Positions 24,257-33,065 are shown, counted from the stretch's first letter. The stretch is 64,000 bases of DNA from Deltaproteobacteria bacterium (GCA_016210045.1 JACQUX010000023.1:42145-106144), one strand, 5' to 3'. Notes: generated from the letters alone by a model not told the origin. Made by a program: numbers and translations.

Positions 24257-25560
24257 TGTCCGAACAACCGACTAAAGACCAACTCTTGACCGCGGCGCAG
24301 CGACTCTTGGAAGAGGGCCGCTATGAACGCGCTATTCATGAGTATCAGCGCATCTTGACGATGGACCCGAAAGACCAGCGCGTGCGGTTGCGGTTGGCGG
24401 AACTCTACATCAAACAAAAGCAAGTGGGATTGGCGGCGAAGGCGTTCCAGGAAGTCGCCACGGCCTATGTCGCCGAGGGGTTTTATTTAAAGGCGGTGAC
24501 GGTCTATAAAAATCTGCTGCGTGTCGATCCGTCGCGGCACGACGTGAATTTGGCATTGGCCGAATTGTACGAAAAGATGGGCCTGAATCAGGACGCGATT
24601 CATCAATATCAAATCGTGTTACGGCGCCATGAACAAAAAGGTCAAGCGGCGGATGCGCTGGAGTTGCGGCGACGGATCGTGGCGCTGGATCCGGAACAAC
24701 TGACGAACCGCGTGCGTCTGGCCGAGGCGTATCAGCTGCGCGGCGACGAAGCAGCGAGCATGCGAGAGTATGAATCCATTGCGGAGCGGCTGCACGAAAA
24801 AGGGACCGAGGCGCAGCAAGTCGAGCTCTATGAAAAAATTCTGAGTCGTCGGCCAGATCATCTGGAACTGTTGCGGCGGCTGTGTCGGATCTACGCAAAG
24901 CAGCGCGAGTGGCGGAAGGTGCTGCACTGGCTGACGCATGGGGCGAAGCTCGTGGCGCAGGATGCGGAATTGCTGCGGCTGTTGGCGGAGGTCCACGCGA
25001 AGCTGAATCAAATCGAGTCGGCACGCAGCAAATGGCGAGAGTTGGCCGAACTCCACGTGGGGCAGGGCGATCCGGACGCCGCGCTCGTCGCGTATGAAGA
25101 AGTGCTGTTGTTGGCGCCGGAAGAGGCGACGGAGTTGACGGAAGCGGTCGATCGCGTTGTGCCGGGCGGGATGGTGCAGCTGTTGGCGCGTGTGGAGGAA
25201 CGGCGGCAGCAGCAACTGCAAGAAGAAACGGCGCCGGAAGTCGCGCCGGCTCCGGCAGTGAACCAGCATATACAACAAGTCGAGGCGCGGGCGCGGGCCG
25301 GTGCATCGCGGCGCAGTGTGGCGCCGGTCGAGCCGCCGCCGACGGAAGAGGATCTGGCCGGTTTGCGGCAACGCGCGGAGGCAAGTCTCCAATTGGGGCA
25401 GGCGTATCTGCAAATGGCGATGGCCGACGAAGCGCGCGTGGAGTTTCAGAAGGCATTAGCGTCATATCGTCGCATCGCGTCGCTGGAGGGAAGTGCGACC
25501 TTGCAAGAGACGATCGCTCGGTTAGAACGGCTGCTTAGCCCCACTACGGAATCTCAGTAA
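24256..25560 (+). CDS. TPR-repeat protein (434 aa)
   Basis: The ATG at 24256 shares one base with the aroQ stop, so it is the last gene of the aro operon. The protein is almost entirely tetratricopeptide-like helical hairpins: 'AAQRLLEEGRYERAIHEYQR' then 'LYIKQKQVGLAAKAFQEVAT', 'GFYLKAVTVYKNLLRVDPSR', 'LYEKMGLNQDAIHQYQIVLR' and 'GDPDAALVAYEEVLLLAPEE', with one more repeat after a low-complexity linker near residues 310-370. There is no signal peptide or membrane segment. It is a probable cytoplasmic protein-interaction scaffold. Its stop overlaps the convergent lipoprotein gene by 17 bp. Confidence 0.85.
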   Translation: MSEQPTKDQLLTAAQRLLEEGRYERAIHEYQRILTMDPKDQRVRLRLAELYIKQKQVGLAAKAFQEVATAYVAEGFYLKAVTVYKNLLRVDPSRHDVNLALAELYEKMGLNQDAIHQYQIVLRRHEQKGQAADALELRRRIVALDPEQLTNRVRLAEAYQLRGDEAASMREYESIAERLHEKGTEAQQVELYEKILSRRPDHLELLRRLCRIYAKQREWRKVLHWLTHGAKLVAQDAELLRLLAEVHAKLNQIESARSKWRELAELHVGQGDPDAALVAYEEVLLLAPEEATELTEAVDRVVPGGMVQLLARVEERRQQQLQEETAPEVAPAPAVNQHIQQVEARARAGASRRSVAPVEPPPTEEDLAGLRQRAEASLQLGQAYLQMAMADEARVEFQKALASYRRIASLEGSATLQETIARLERLLSPTTESQ

Positions 25561-26647
25561 TCACGGGGTCGTTGTCGGCCCGCATGCGGTAAAAAATAAA
25601 TGTGGGGCGTCCGTCGTCGTAGCGCGGGACGTCGGGCATTACGACGAGTTGAACGGGCGCCAAGGTCGGGAAATCCTCGTCGCCGGGTCCGCAGGCCGCC
25701 GGGAGGGTGTCGCCGTGCGCGACGAGCAGGATATTCAAGCACGCCCATTCCTCGTCGGTTGGGGAACGAAATGCGAATGCACCGTGTGTCGGATCGTCCG
25801 CGCTGCCGTCGTACATCGCTGCGGCAGTGAGGACGGCTTGGTCATATGCGAGTTGGAATTCTTCCGACAGAAAGCCGCGTGCCTCGGCGTGTTCATAGAG
25901 CTCGTGATTCGGATCGTCCGGGTCGACTGGAGAGAATTGGTAACTGGTGGCGGTGTGGGCTGTGATCACGGCCTCGTACGCGGACGCGGGCGGATCGGCG
26001 TACAGTAACTCGGCATCCGCGACGAAGAGTCCGGGATCGCCGCTCGAACCGATCAGTCCGACGCGGTTGCGAATCACGGCGGCCAGCGCGCTGCCGGTGG
26101 GGCTTCGACTGTCGCGTTCCACATGGCCTGCGGTTTGGTGTGCGCCGTGCAATAACAAGTTTTGCGCCTCGGCTACTAAGATTTGGATCACGGCTTGCGG
26201 CGGGACCGTGACGGCGATGCTTGGATCGCGTTCGGTTCCGTCGAGTTGTATCCGAATCGTCACGGCGCCGGGGCGTTGCGGAATCAGCCAAGCGCCGCGC
26301 CCTTGCAGGAAATCCGCGAATCCAGGACGCGGCAACAGGCCGACGACTTTCGGATTGCTGCTGAAGAGGCGGAAATCGGTCGCGGTCGTGGTGTTCGCGA
26401 GTTCCGGCCGCTCCGCTAACAGCAGTTCGTCGCGGCCCGGTGCTACCCCGCCTAGGGCCAGCGCATAACGTTCCGCGGCCTCGATCCGCGGTTCGGTGCT
26501 GGGGAGCAGTTCATCCGGCGTCGTTTCCGTTTCGCTCGCGCTGCTGTGCAGAAAGCGGAGTGGCGAGAGTGGGCCGCACGCCATCGCGCCGAGCAGGATG
26601 ACGAGCGGCAACGTGCGACACACTTTCCCGGTGAGATTGACAAGCAT
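25544..26647 (-). CDS. Predicted lipoprotein with possible SleB-like cell-wall hydrolase domain
   Basis: A 367-aa exported protein. The N-terminus MLVNLTGKVCRTLPLVILLG then AMAC is a lipoprotein signal with lipobox GAMAC. Residues ~60-150 look like a bacterial Ig-like domain ('LIPQRPGAVTIRIQLDGTER'). The region from ~165 has 'GSALAAVIRNRVGLIGSSGD', 'YEAVITAHTATSYQFSPVDP', 'DQAVLTAAAMYDGSADDPTH' and 'GAFAFRSP'. This order of AxVxxNRV, QFxP and DPTxGAxxFxSP resembles the SleB-type hydrolase family, though catalytic residues cannot be verified by eye. It is convergent with the TPR gene (17-bp overlap) and divergent from hisS with 30 bp between starts. Confidence 0.6.
   Translation of the reverse strand: MLVNLTGKVCRTLPLVILLGAMACGPLSPLRFLHSSASETETTPDELLPSTEPRIEAAERYALALGGVAPGRDELLLAERPELANTTTATDFRLFSSNPKVVGLLPRPGFADFLQGRGAWLIPQRPGAVTIRIQLDGTERDPSIAVTVPPQAVIQILVAEAQNLLLHGAHQTAGHVERDSRSPTGSALAAVIRNRVGLIGSSGDPGLFVADAELLYADPPASAYEAVITAHTATSYQFSPVDPDDPNHELYEHAEARGFLSEEFQLAYDQAVLTAAAMYDGSADDPTHGAFAFRSPTDEEWACLNILLVAHGDTLPAACGPGDEDFPTLAPVQLVVMPDVPRYDDGRPTFIFYRMRADNDPVITEIP
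26637..26642 (+). promoter_or_regulatory. Possible -35 element for hisS-aspS
   Basis: A perfect TTGACA inside the first codons of the divergent lipoprotein gene. The best -10 at 17-bp spacing is only TACCTA (26660-26665). Transcription would begin about 6 nt before the hisS ATG, and no SD is visible there, so hisS could have a very short leader. Confidence 0.3.
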
Positions 26648-26677
26648 ATCGATTGCGCCTACCTATCACACCCCATC

Positions 26678-27946
26678 ATGAAAATCACTACTGTCAAAGG
26701 GATGCACGACATCACGCCTCCGGAAACGGCCATTTGGTGCCGCTTAGAGGGGATCGCCCGCCATTTATTCGAGCGGTACGGGTTCGCGGAAATGCGCACC
26801 CCGATCGCCGAACGGACGCCGTTGTTTGTCCGCGGTGTCGGGGCCAGCACCGAGCTCGTGCAAAAGGAAATGTATACGTTCGTCGACCAAGGGGGCGAGG
26901 AACTGACGCTCCGGCCCGAAGGGACGGCGCCCGTGGTCCGGTCGTATATCGAACATGGATTGTATCAAGCGGATCCGTTAGCAAAACTTTATTACTTCGG
27001 ACCGATGTTTCGTCGGGAACGGCCGCAAAAGGGGCGCTTCCGGCAGTTTCATCAAATTGGTGTGGAGCTCCTCGGGACGGCCCATCCGGCCGCCGATGCC
27101 GAAGTGATCGTGATGGCGATGCGGTTGTGCGAGACGCTGGGGTTGCGCGATTTGCGGTTGGAAGTGAATTCGCTCGGCTGTGCGGACTGTCGTCCGAAAT
27201 ATCAGCAATCGCTCGAGACGTTTCTCGGCCAAGTGGTCGGGCAGTTGTGCGAAGACTGCCAACGGCGCGTGCGCACCAATCCGATGCGAATCTTCGATTG
27301 TAAAAATCCACAATGCCAGCAAGCGCTGATGGAGGCGCCGACCGTGCAAGATTTTTGGTGCGACGCGTGCGGCGAACACTTCCGCCAAGTGTGCGAAGGG
27401 CTCGAGGCCGTGCAAGTGACGTATTGGTGCAACCACCGCATCGCCCGCGGCCTCGATTACTACATGCGCACCGCGTTCGAAATCGTCTCCCACAGCCTCG
27501 GCGGGGCGCAAAATGCGCTCTGCGGGGGCGGTCGCTACGACGGCCTGGTCCGCGATTTAGGCGGGCCGGATGTCCCCGGTGTCGGATTTGCGATCGGCAT
27601 AGAACGTCTGCTCCTGTTGATGGAGCAACCGCTGGCCGTTGCGCGGTTGCCTCGCGCCATTTTCGTGGCGGCGTTAGGGCCGGAGGCGCGGCGCTTAAGT
27701 ATGCCGCTGATGGCGATGCTGCGCGATCGCGATTGGATCGTGGAGTGGGATTACGAAGATCGTTCGCTGAAGTCACAGCTGAAGCGCGCGGATCGATCGG
27801 GGAGTCGCTATGTCGTGATCGTCGGCGACGACGAATTAAGCGCGGCGAAGGCCGTCGTCCGTGACATGGAAACAAAACAGCAAGCCGACGTCGCGCTCGA
27901 TCAACTCGTCCATTATTTCGCCGATCTCGGAGGGGTGGCCGCATGA
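26678..27946 (+). CDS. hisS: Histidyl-tRNA synthetase
   Basis: A 422-aa class II aminoacyl-tRNA synthetase. Motif 2 ('YYFGPMFRRERPQKGRFRQF') is clear, as are the histidine-specific 'GLDYYMRTAFEIVSHSLGGA' and 'CGGGRYDGLVRDLGGPDVPG' and the motif 3 region 'VGFAIGIERLLLL'. The insertion domain carries several Cys pairs (CADC, CEDC, CKNPQC, CDAC), a possible Zn site. The C-terminal anticodon-binding domain includes 'SLKSQLKRADRSGSRYVVIV'. The start is at the conserved MKITTVKGMHDITPPE; no SD precedes it. The gene overlaps aspS by four bases, the usual hisS-aspS pair. Confidence 0.96.
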   Translation: MKITTVKGMHDITPPETAIWCRLEGIARHLFERYGFAEMRTPIAERTPLFVRGVGASTELVQKEMYTFVDQGGEELTLRPEGTAPVVRSYIEHGLYQADPLAKLYYFGPMFRRERPQKGRFRQFHQIGVELLGTAHPAADAEVIVMAMRLCETLGLRDLRLEVNSLGCADCRPKYQQSLETFLGQVVGQLCEDCQRRVRTNPMRIFDCKNPQCQQALMEAPTVQDFWCDACGEHFRQVCEGLEAVQVTYWCNHRIARGLDYYMRTAFEIVSHSLGGAQNALCGGGRYDGLVRDLGGPDVPGVGFAIGIERLLLLMEQPLAVARLPRAIFVAALGPEARRLSMPLMAMLRDRDWIVEWDYEDRSLKSQLKRADRSGSRYVVIVGDDELSAAKAVVRDMETKQQADVALDQLVHYFADLGGVAA

Positions 27947-29709
27947 TGCAGCGGACGCATCACTGCAGTGCGTTGCGCGCCGCTGACCTCGGTGCGAGTG
28001 TTGTCCTGATGGGATGGGTCGATACGCGACGCGATCACGGCGGCGTGGTGTTTTTTGATCTGCGCGATCGGGAAGGGATCACCCAAGTCGTCATCGATCC
28101 GCAGCAAGTGCCGGCATTGGAAACGGTCGCGCGGACGCTGCGGTCGGAATTTGTCGTCGTCGTGCAGGGAATCGTGAGCGCGCGTCCGGACGGGATGACG
28201 AACCCCAAGTTGGCCACCGGTGCGATCGAAGTGCGGGCGCTGCAGTGCGAGGTCCTGAACGCAGCGAAGCCGCCGCCGTTTGAGATCGGGGAAGCCACGA
28301 CGGCGGCGGAAGAGACGCGGCTCAAATATCGCTTCCTCGATCTGCGTCGGCCGCCGATGCAACGAATGCTGCGGCAACGACACGTCGCCGCGCAAATCGC
28401 ACGGCGCTATCTGGCGGAGCACGGCTTTATCGAAGTGGAGACGCCGGTCCTGACGAAGAGCACGCCGGAAGGGGCGCGCGACTTTCTGGTGCCGGCGCGC
28501 CAAACCCCGGGAAATTTTTACGCACTGCCGCAGTCGCCGCAGCTCTTCAAACAATTGCTGATGGTCGCCGGTCTGGAGCGCTACTTCCAAATCGTCCGCT
28601 GTTTTCGTGACGAAGACTTGCGCGCCGATCGGCAACCGGAATTCACGCAAATCGATATTGAAGTCTCGTTCCTGCCGCGCGACCCGTTCCTCGATCTGTG
28701 CGAGGGGCTCGTTGTGGCGCTGTGGCGCGAGGTGCTGGGCGTGGAACTGCGGCGACCATTCGATCGCCTGAGTTATGCGCAAGCTCTCGGCGCATACGGC
28801 ACCGACGCCCCCGACCGCCGCATTCCGTGGCAGTTGGTCGATTGCACCGACGCCTTTCGCGGCAGCGAATTCCGTGCCTTTGCCGAAGCCGTCGCGGCGG
28901 GCGGGATCGTGAAGGCCCTCACCATTCCCGGCCACAGCGCGCATTTCAGCCGCGCGGTCCTGGACGGCTTGCCGGAGCTCGTCGCGCCGTTCGGCGCCAA
29001 AGGCGTGTTACCGATCCGCTGCGACGCCGACGGTAAATGGAATTCGCCATTGGTAAAATTCTTCAACGAAGACGCGCGGGCCGCATTAGGACATACGTTG
29101 GGCGTCGTGCCCGGATCCGTCACGCTGTTCGTCGCGGGACCGTTCAAGGTCGTCAATCAATCGCTCTCGCTGCTCCGACTCCATTTCGCCAAAGCGCTGA
29201 TTCCGCCGAACCCCGACCACTACGACTTCTGTTGGGTCCTCGATTTCCCGTTGTTCGAATGGGACGACACGGAGCAGCGCTTCGTCGCCGTGCACCACCC
29301 ATTCACCGCGCCGCACCCGGACGACTTGGAACATTTAGCCAACGATCCCGGACGTTGTCGCGCGCAGGCCTACGACTTGGTGCTGAACGGGAGCGAGATC
29401 GGCGGGGGATCGATCCGGATTCATCGCACCGATGTCCAATCCCGTGTATTTGAAATCCTGCAGATCGCTGCGGCCGAGGCGCAGGAAAAATTCGGCTTCT
29501 TGCTCGACGCGCTCAGCTACGGCGCGCCGCCGCACGGCGGTATCGCGTTCGGATTCGACCGCCTGATGACGATCCTGACCCACGCCTCGTCGATTCGCGA
29601 CGTGATCGCGTTCCCGAAGACCGCGCGCGGCTACGACCTGATGGTCAACGCCCCCAGCCCCGTCAACCCACAACAGCTGACGGAGCTGGGATTGCGGTTG
29701 AAACCCTAG
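27943..29709 (+). CDS. aspS: Aspartyl-tRNA synthetase, predicted non-discriminating
   Basis: A 588-aa bacterial-type class II synthetase with the OB-fold anticodon domain ('GWVDTRRDHGGVVFFDLRDR'), motif 1/2 ('RCFRDEDLRADRQPEFTQID'), a GAD insertion (about residues 290-410) and motif 3 ('GGIAFGFDRLMTILTHASSI'). In the anticodon domain it has His in RRDHG and Gly in ARPDGMTN. In Pseudomonas-type enzymes this His and Gly pair allows charging of tRNA(Asn) as well as tRNA(Asp), whereas the E. coli discriminating enzyme has Leu and Lys. Together with gatCAB at 14-17 kb this predicts Asn-tRNA formation by transamidation. Starts at 27943 or 27946 are both possible. Confidence 0.95.
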   Translation: MMQRTHHCSALRAADLGASVVLMGWVDTRRDHGGVVFFDLRDREGITQVVIDPQQVPALETVARTLRSEFVVVVQGIVSARPDGMTNPKLATGAIEVRALQCEVLNAAKPPPFEIGEATTAAEETRLKYRFLDLRRPPMQRMLRQRHVAAQIARRYLAEHGFIEVETPVLTKSTPEGARDFLVPARQTPGNFYALPQSPQLFKQLLMVAGLERYFQIVRCFRDEDLRADRQPEFTQIDIEVSFLPRDPFLDLCEGLVVALWREVLGVELRRPFDRLSYAQALGAYGTDAPDRRIPWQLVDCTDAFRGSEFRAFAEAVAAGGIVKALTIPGHSAHFSRAVLDGLPELVAPFGAKGVLPIRCDADGKWNSPLVKFFNEDARAALGHTLGVVPGSVTLFVAGPFKVVNQSLSLLRLHFAKALIPPNPDHYDFCWVLDFPLFEWDDTEQRFVAVHHPFTAPHPDDLEHLANDPGRCRAQAYDLVLNGSEIGGGSIRIHRTDVQSRVFEILQIAAAEAQEKFGFLLDALSYGAPPHGGIAFGFDRLMTILTHASSIRDVIAFPKTARGYDLMVNAPSPVNPQQLTELGLRLKP

Positions 29710-29712
29710 AAC

Positions 29713-31017
29713 TCATTCGACCGTAATCAAATACACGGCGTCCTGAAAATCGGCCGCCGGACTGTTCGGATTCGACTGCATATTCACGCCTAATTCGCTC
29801 AGTACAATCGCCTGATTCGCGGAGAGGCTGACTTTGCCGGTCTGCTGATTTAAGTATCCGGCGATACATTGTGTGACCGGTTTTTGCCCGCCGAATCCGG
29901 CCAACGGCGGCGGCGTGTCGCCGTTCACCAGCGTTTTGATCTGCGCCGTATTTCTGGAATCGTATGTGGCATTATATTTCGTGACCCCGTTCTGGACGTA
30001 TTTCGCGTTCGACTTCAGCACATAGGTGTTTCCGGCGCCGCTATTCGTGACATAGCTCTGTCCCCCATTCACGGCGACATTCGCTCCGTTGAAGAGCGCC
30101 ACCCAGTTATAGTTGTTGCTGTTCCCGACGCGTGTGCCGATCCAGCCCTTTACCGGAATCGGCGGCCCGTTGGCGCCGTAGGTGATCTGGGCACACAACG
30201 AATTCACGGTCACTTGCTTGTTCGCCTGGACGACGAGCGTCCCGTTGTTGACACTGAACCCTGATGGGCCCGGGGGCGGTGGCGGATTTCCGCCGCCATT
30301 GCCGGGGTCGATGAAGCTCTTAGTCACGGTGCTGCCGTCCGAGAGATAGAGCATGATCGTGTAGGTCTTCCCGGCCGTAATATTGCCGTTGAACTCGATC
30401 TTATTGATCGGTTCCGGGACGCCGGCTCCCTTGCTCAACGTGTAATCGGCCGCGTCGATGGTCGCGCCGGAGGCGTAGCCGGCGGGGTTGTCGTACGCTG
30501 TAAAGAGCGGGCTACCTTGGATTTGCAGCTTGATCGTCTTTTCGCCGAGATTCGGCGCCCACGTGATTTGCCACATCGTGACCACCGATTGCGTGAGGCA
30601 GTTGCGGACCAGTTTGAGCCCTTCCAGATTCGGACCGGCGGAGTGGCCTTGGGAGACGTCGAGATCGGTGCAATCCTTGCCGAACTGCGTGTTGACCGCG
30701 AAGTTGCGCTTCACGGTGCCGACCGTGCCGACCGAGACGAGTTGCCCGGAATTGGGGACGGTCGTGATGGTAAAATTCCCCTGCGCGAGCGGAAAGTTGG
30801 CGACGACCGGGTTTACGCCAAGATCGATCCGGTTCTTCGCGAACTCGACGCCGGCCTGCGCAAGGGCGTATGCCTGTTCGCTGTTGTGCGAAATGGCCCG
30901 CGTCTCTTCCGTGGTCGAGACGACGGAGACGGCCGTCGCGCCCAAGCCCCCGAGCAGGAGCAGACCGATCATCGCGGTCAACGCGGCGGAACCACGTTGT
31001 GAAAAGAAGGTTTTCAT
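29713..31017 (-). CDS. PilX-like minor pilin with extra C-terminal domain (paralogue 3)
   Basis: A 434-aa protein with a PilX-type N-terminus: MKTFFSQRGSAALTAMIGLL, then 'GGLGATAVSVVSTTEETRAI' and 'AYALAQAGVEFAKNRIDLGV'. The leader ends RG and is followed by a hydrophobic helix, but Glu5 of classical prepilins is Thr. Residues ~1-240 align along their length with the two paralogues at 31568 and 32308 (shared 'NCL', 'WAPN/DAGEKTIKLQIQG', 'VPEPINKIEF', 'GKTYTI'). A PPPPPGP hinge then leads to an extra ~185-residue domain, absent from the paralogues, with 'VTQCIAGYLNQQTGKVSLSA'. The domain may be a pilus-tip or adhesive module. The SD lies in a hairpin loop just upstream. It is the last gene of the minor-pilin operon. 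Confidence 0.8.
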   Translation of the reverse strand: MKTFFSQRGSAALTAMIGLLLLGGLGATAVSVVSTTEETRAISHNSEQAYALAQAGVEFAKNRIDLGVNPVVANFPLAQGNFTITTVPNSGQLVSVGTVGTVKRNFAVNTQFGKDCTDLDVSQGHSAGPNLEGLKLVRNCLTQSVVTMWQITWAPNLGEKTIKLQIQGSPLFTAYDNPAGYASGATIDAADYTLSKGAGVPEPINKIEFNGNITAGKTYTIMLYLSDGSTVTKSFIDPGNGGGNPPPPPGPSGFSVNNGTLVVQANKQVTVNSLCAQITYGANGPPIPVKGWIGTRVGNSNNYNWVALFNGANVAVNGGQSYVTNSGAGNTYVLKSNAKYVQNGVTKYNATYDSRNTAQIKTLVNGDTPPPLAGFGGQKPVTQCIAGYLNQQTGKVSLSANQAIVLSELGVNMQSNPNSPAADFQDAVYLITVE

Positions 31018-31022
31018 AATCT

Positions 31023-31042
31023 GCCATCCTCCTTGTGATGGC
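31023..31042 (-). promoter_or_regulatory. Hairpin presenting the SD of the last minor-pilin gene
   Basis: GCCATC (31037-31042 read on the minus strand) pairs with GATGGC (31023-31028), leaving ACAAGGAG in the loop, so most of the AAGGAGG SD of the 31017 start is loop-exposed. It could tune translation of this gene relative to its paralogues. Confidence 0.4.
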
Positions 31043-31059
31043 GACTGTACTCCTGTTGT

Positions 31060-31539
31060 TTACTGGATCTGCACGTATCCGGTACTGTTCACGGTCACCG
31101 ACTTCGTTTGTCCCGTCATTCCGATGATAATCGGTGTTCCCGATCCGATCACCGGTTGGCCGAAGCGATTGAATTCGACTTGATAATTGTTCGCGTTAAA
31201 CAACACGCCTTGGTAATTGGTCGGCAAGTCGATCTGCATCCCTTGGCGCGTATAGGGATCCACCACCAGATTCCCAAGATTTTGCCGATACACTTGGTAT
31301 TGGGTCACGGTATTCACCCGGAATCCGCAGTTCACTTCTTCGGCCATCGCGAGTTGTTGGCAGTAGCGTAGGTCCGATTCCAAGCGCCGCGCGGCGCGGT
31401 CCAAGTTGCTGGCGGTGAAGTTCGACACGCCGATCAGCGACGCGACCATCAGCGGGAGGATCGCAATTACGAGCGTGAGCTCGATCATCGTAAATCCCCG
31501 CGGGTGGCGGGTGCGGCGTGACTGTTCGAGTCGGTTCAT
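31060..31539 (-). CDS. FimT/GspH-type prepilin
   Basis: A 159-aa pseudopilin with a canonical type IV prepilin leader: a basic 15-residue leader ending 'RHPRG', then 'FTMIELTLVIAILPLMVASL' with Glu5 in place. The body contains 'LESDLRYCQQLAMAEEVNCG', typical of FimT/GspH (an early helix with removal of N-terminal residues, then beta-strands and a pair of Cys). PilD should process it and it would join the minor-pilin initiation complex. It is the fifth gene of the operon. The start at 31539 removes two residues relative to the next upstream ATG; no clear SD is seen. Confidence 0.85.
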   Translation of the reverse strand: MNRLEQSRRTRHPRGFTMIELTLVIAILPLMVASLIGVSNFTASNLDRAARRLESDLRYCQQLAMAEEVNCGFRVNTVTQYQVYRQNLGNLVVDPYTRQGMQIDLPTNYQGVLFNANNYQVEFNRFGQPVIGSGTPIIIGMTGQTKSVTVNSTGYVQIQ

Positions 31540-31567
31540 ACGTTGCACCGTTTGCAGTCCTCGTCCC

Positions 31568-32287
31568 CTATGGGTCCACGAAACTCCGTGTCACGACACT
31601 CCCGTCGGAGAGTGTGACGCTGATCGAATACGTCTTGCCGTCCGTCATGGGGTGATCAAACTCCAGTTTGTTGACCTCGGTCGGCACGCCAGGGGCCTTG
31701 CTGAGCGTTAAGTCCGTGGCGTCGATCAGCGCGCCTGACGGATAGCCGATAAAATCTTCGAACACCGTGAACAGCGGGTCGCCTTGCACTTGCAGCTCGG
31801 TTGCGTGTTCGCCGTCGTCCGGTTGCCAGCTGAATCGCCAATGGGTAATCGTCACCTTACTGAGACAGTTCTTATAGAGTTTGAGGCCGGTCAGATTCGG
31901 CCCCGCGACTTGGGCTTGATCGACCGCGAGGTCGAAACAATCCTTCGCCAACGGCGTGGTCACGGCGAATGAGCGTTGCACCGTGCCGACACGGCCGACG
32001 GCCTGCAACAGATTCGTGGCCGGTGTCACGGCGGTCGAAAAGGTCCCAAACGCGATCGGCTGATTCTGCACGTTCGGATTGACCCCTTGGTCGATCCGAT
32101 TCTTCGCGAACTCGATCCCGGCCTGGGCCAGCCCCAACGCGGCTTCGGTGTGCGCAAAGAAGGCGCGTTCCTCCTGTGAGGTCGATGCGAGTTCTACGGC
32201 CGTGACGCCCATCCCGCTCAAGACCAGCAGGCCCAGCAACGCCATGAGGGCCGCAGCGCCGTCTTCCGTGTTGCGATGCGTAAACAT
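31568..32287 (-). CDS. PilX-like minor pilin (paralogue 2)
   Basis: A 239-aa protein with the PilX-type N-terminus 'GAAALMALLGLLVLSGMGVT' followed by 'ALGLAQAGIEFAKNRIDQGV' and, later, 'LYKNCLSKVTITHWRFSWQP' and 'LSDGSVVTRSFVDP' at the C-terminus. It is a full-length paralogue of the 32308 gene and of the first 240 residues of the 29713 gene. The leader ends in DG rather than RG and position 5 is not Glu, so processing by PilD is uncertain. GGGAG lies 6 nt before the ATG at 32287; the ATG three bases earlier is closer than usual. Confidence 0.8.
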   Translation of the reverse strand: MFTHRNTEDGAAALMALLGLLVLSGMGVTAVELASTSQEERAFFAHTEAALGLAQAGIEFAKNRIDQGVNPNVQNQPIAFGTFSTAVTPATNLLQAVGRVGTVQRSFAVTTPLAKDCFDLAVDQAQVAGPNLTGLKLYKNCLSKVTITHWRFSWQPDDGEHATELQVQGDPLFTVFEDFIGYPSGALIDATDLTLSKAPGVPTEVNKLEFDHPMTDGKTYSISVTLSDGSVVTRSFVDP

Positions 32288-32307
32288 CATCGTCTCCCAT
32301 CGGCAAA

Positions 32308-33042
32308 TCATTCCGGCGGTCCTCCGCCGGCGTCGAGGAAACTGCGCGTGACGCTGCTGCCGTCGGAAAAGAAGAGCGTGACAGTGTACGTTTTCCCCGC
32401 AGGCAGTGGGGTGTCGAATTCGATCTTATTGATCGGTTCCGGGACGCCGGGCCCCTTCGTCAGCACATAGTCGGTCGCATCGATCGTGGTCCCGGAGGCA
32501 AACCCGGCCGGATTGTCGTACAACGTCACGATCGCATCGCCTTGGACTTGGAGCTTCACCGTTTTCTCTCCCGCATCCGGCGCCCAACTGATGTTCCATT
32601 GCGTGATCGTGGCCTTGCTTAAACAATTTTTCAGCAGTTTGGCCCCTTCGATCTTTTTGCCGGCACTGTGTGCGTTCTGAAAATTGAGGTCTCCGCAGTC
32701 TTTGGCGTATTGCGTAGTTAGCAGGAAATTCCGCCGCACTAATCCGACCGCACCTGTGGCGGCAAGTTGGCTCGTGTTGGGCATCGGAACCACGGTAAAC
32801 GTCCCTTGTCCGAATGGCATATTCGCGACGGCCGGATTCAAGCCTTGATCGATCCGGTTCTTGCCGAACTCCACGCCGGCCTGCGCCAGCCCCAACGCCA
32901 ACTCCGAGGCATGCGAAGTCGCGCGGGTCTCTTCGCCCGTCGACACGAGTGACACCGCGGTCGCGCCCATCCCGCCTAACAGCAGCAGTCCCAGCATCGC
33001 CATCAACGCGGCCGATCCTCGACGATTTCCTACGACCGACAT
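32308..33042 (-). CDS. PilX-like minor pilin (paralogue 1)
   Basis: A 244-aa protein starting MSVVGNRRGSAALMAMLGLL, the same spacing from Met to RGSAAL as in the 29713 paralogue, which is why I use the ATG at 33042 although in-frame ATGs at 33051 and 33069 exist (the latter overlaps the upstream stop as ATGA). It shares 'HASELALGLAQAGVEFGKNR', 'LLKNCLSKATITQWNISWAP', 'KLQVQGD' and 'GPGVPEPINKIEFDTPLPAG' with its paralogues and ends 'SFLDAGGGPPE'. PilX proteins sit in the minor-pilin complex that primes pilus assembly. Confidence 0.8.
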   Translation of the reverse strand: MSVVGNRRGSAALMAMLGLLLLGGMGATAVSLVSTGEETRATSHASELALGLAQAGVEFGKNRIDQGLNPAVANMPFGQGTFTVVPMPNTSQLAATGAVGLVRRNFLLTTQYAKDCGDLNFQNAHSAGKKIEGAKLLKNCLSKATITQWNISWAPDAGEKTVKLQVQGDAIVTLYDNPAGFASGTTIDATDYVLTKGPGVPEPINKIEFDTPLPAGKTYTVTLFFSDGSSVTRSFLDAGGGPPE

Positions 33043-33065
33043 GGTCGGCATACCGCCCCCACTCA

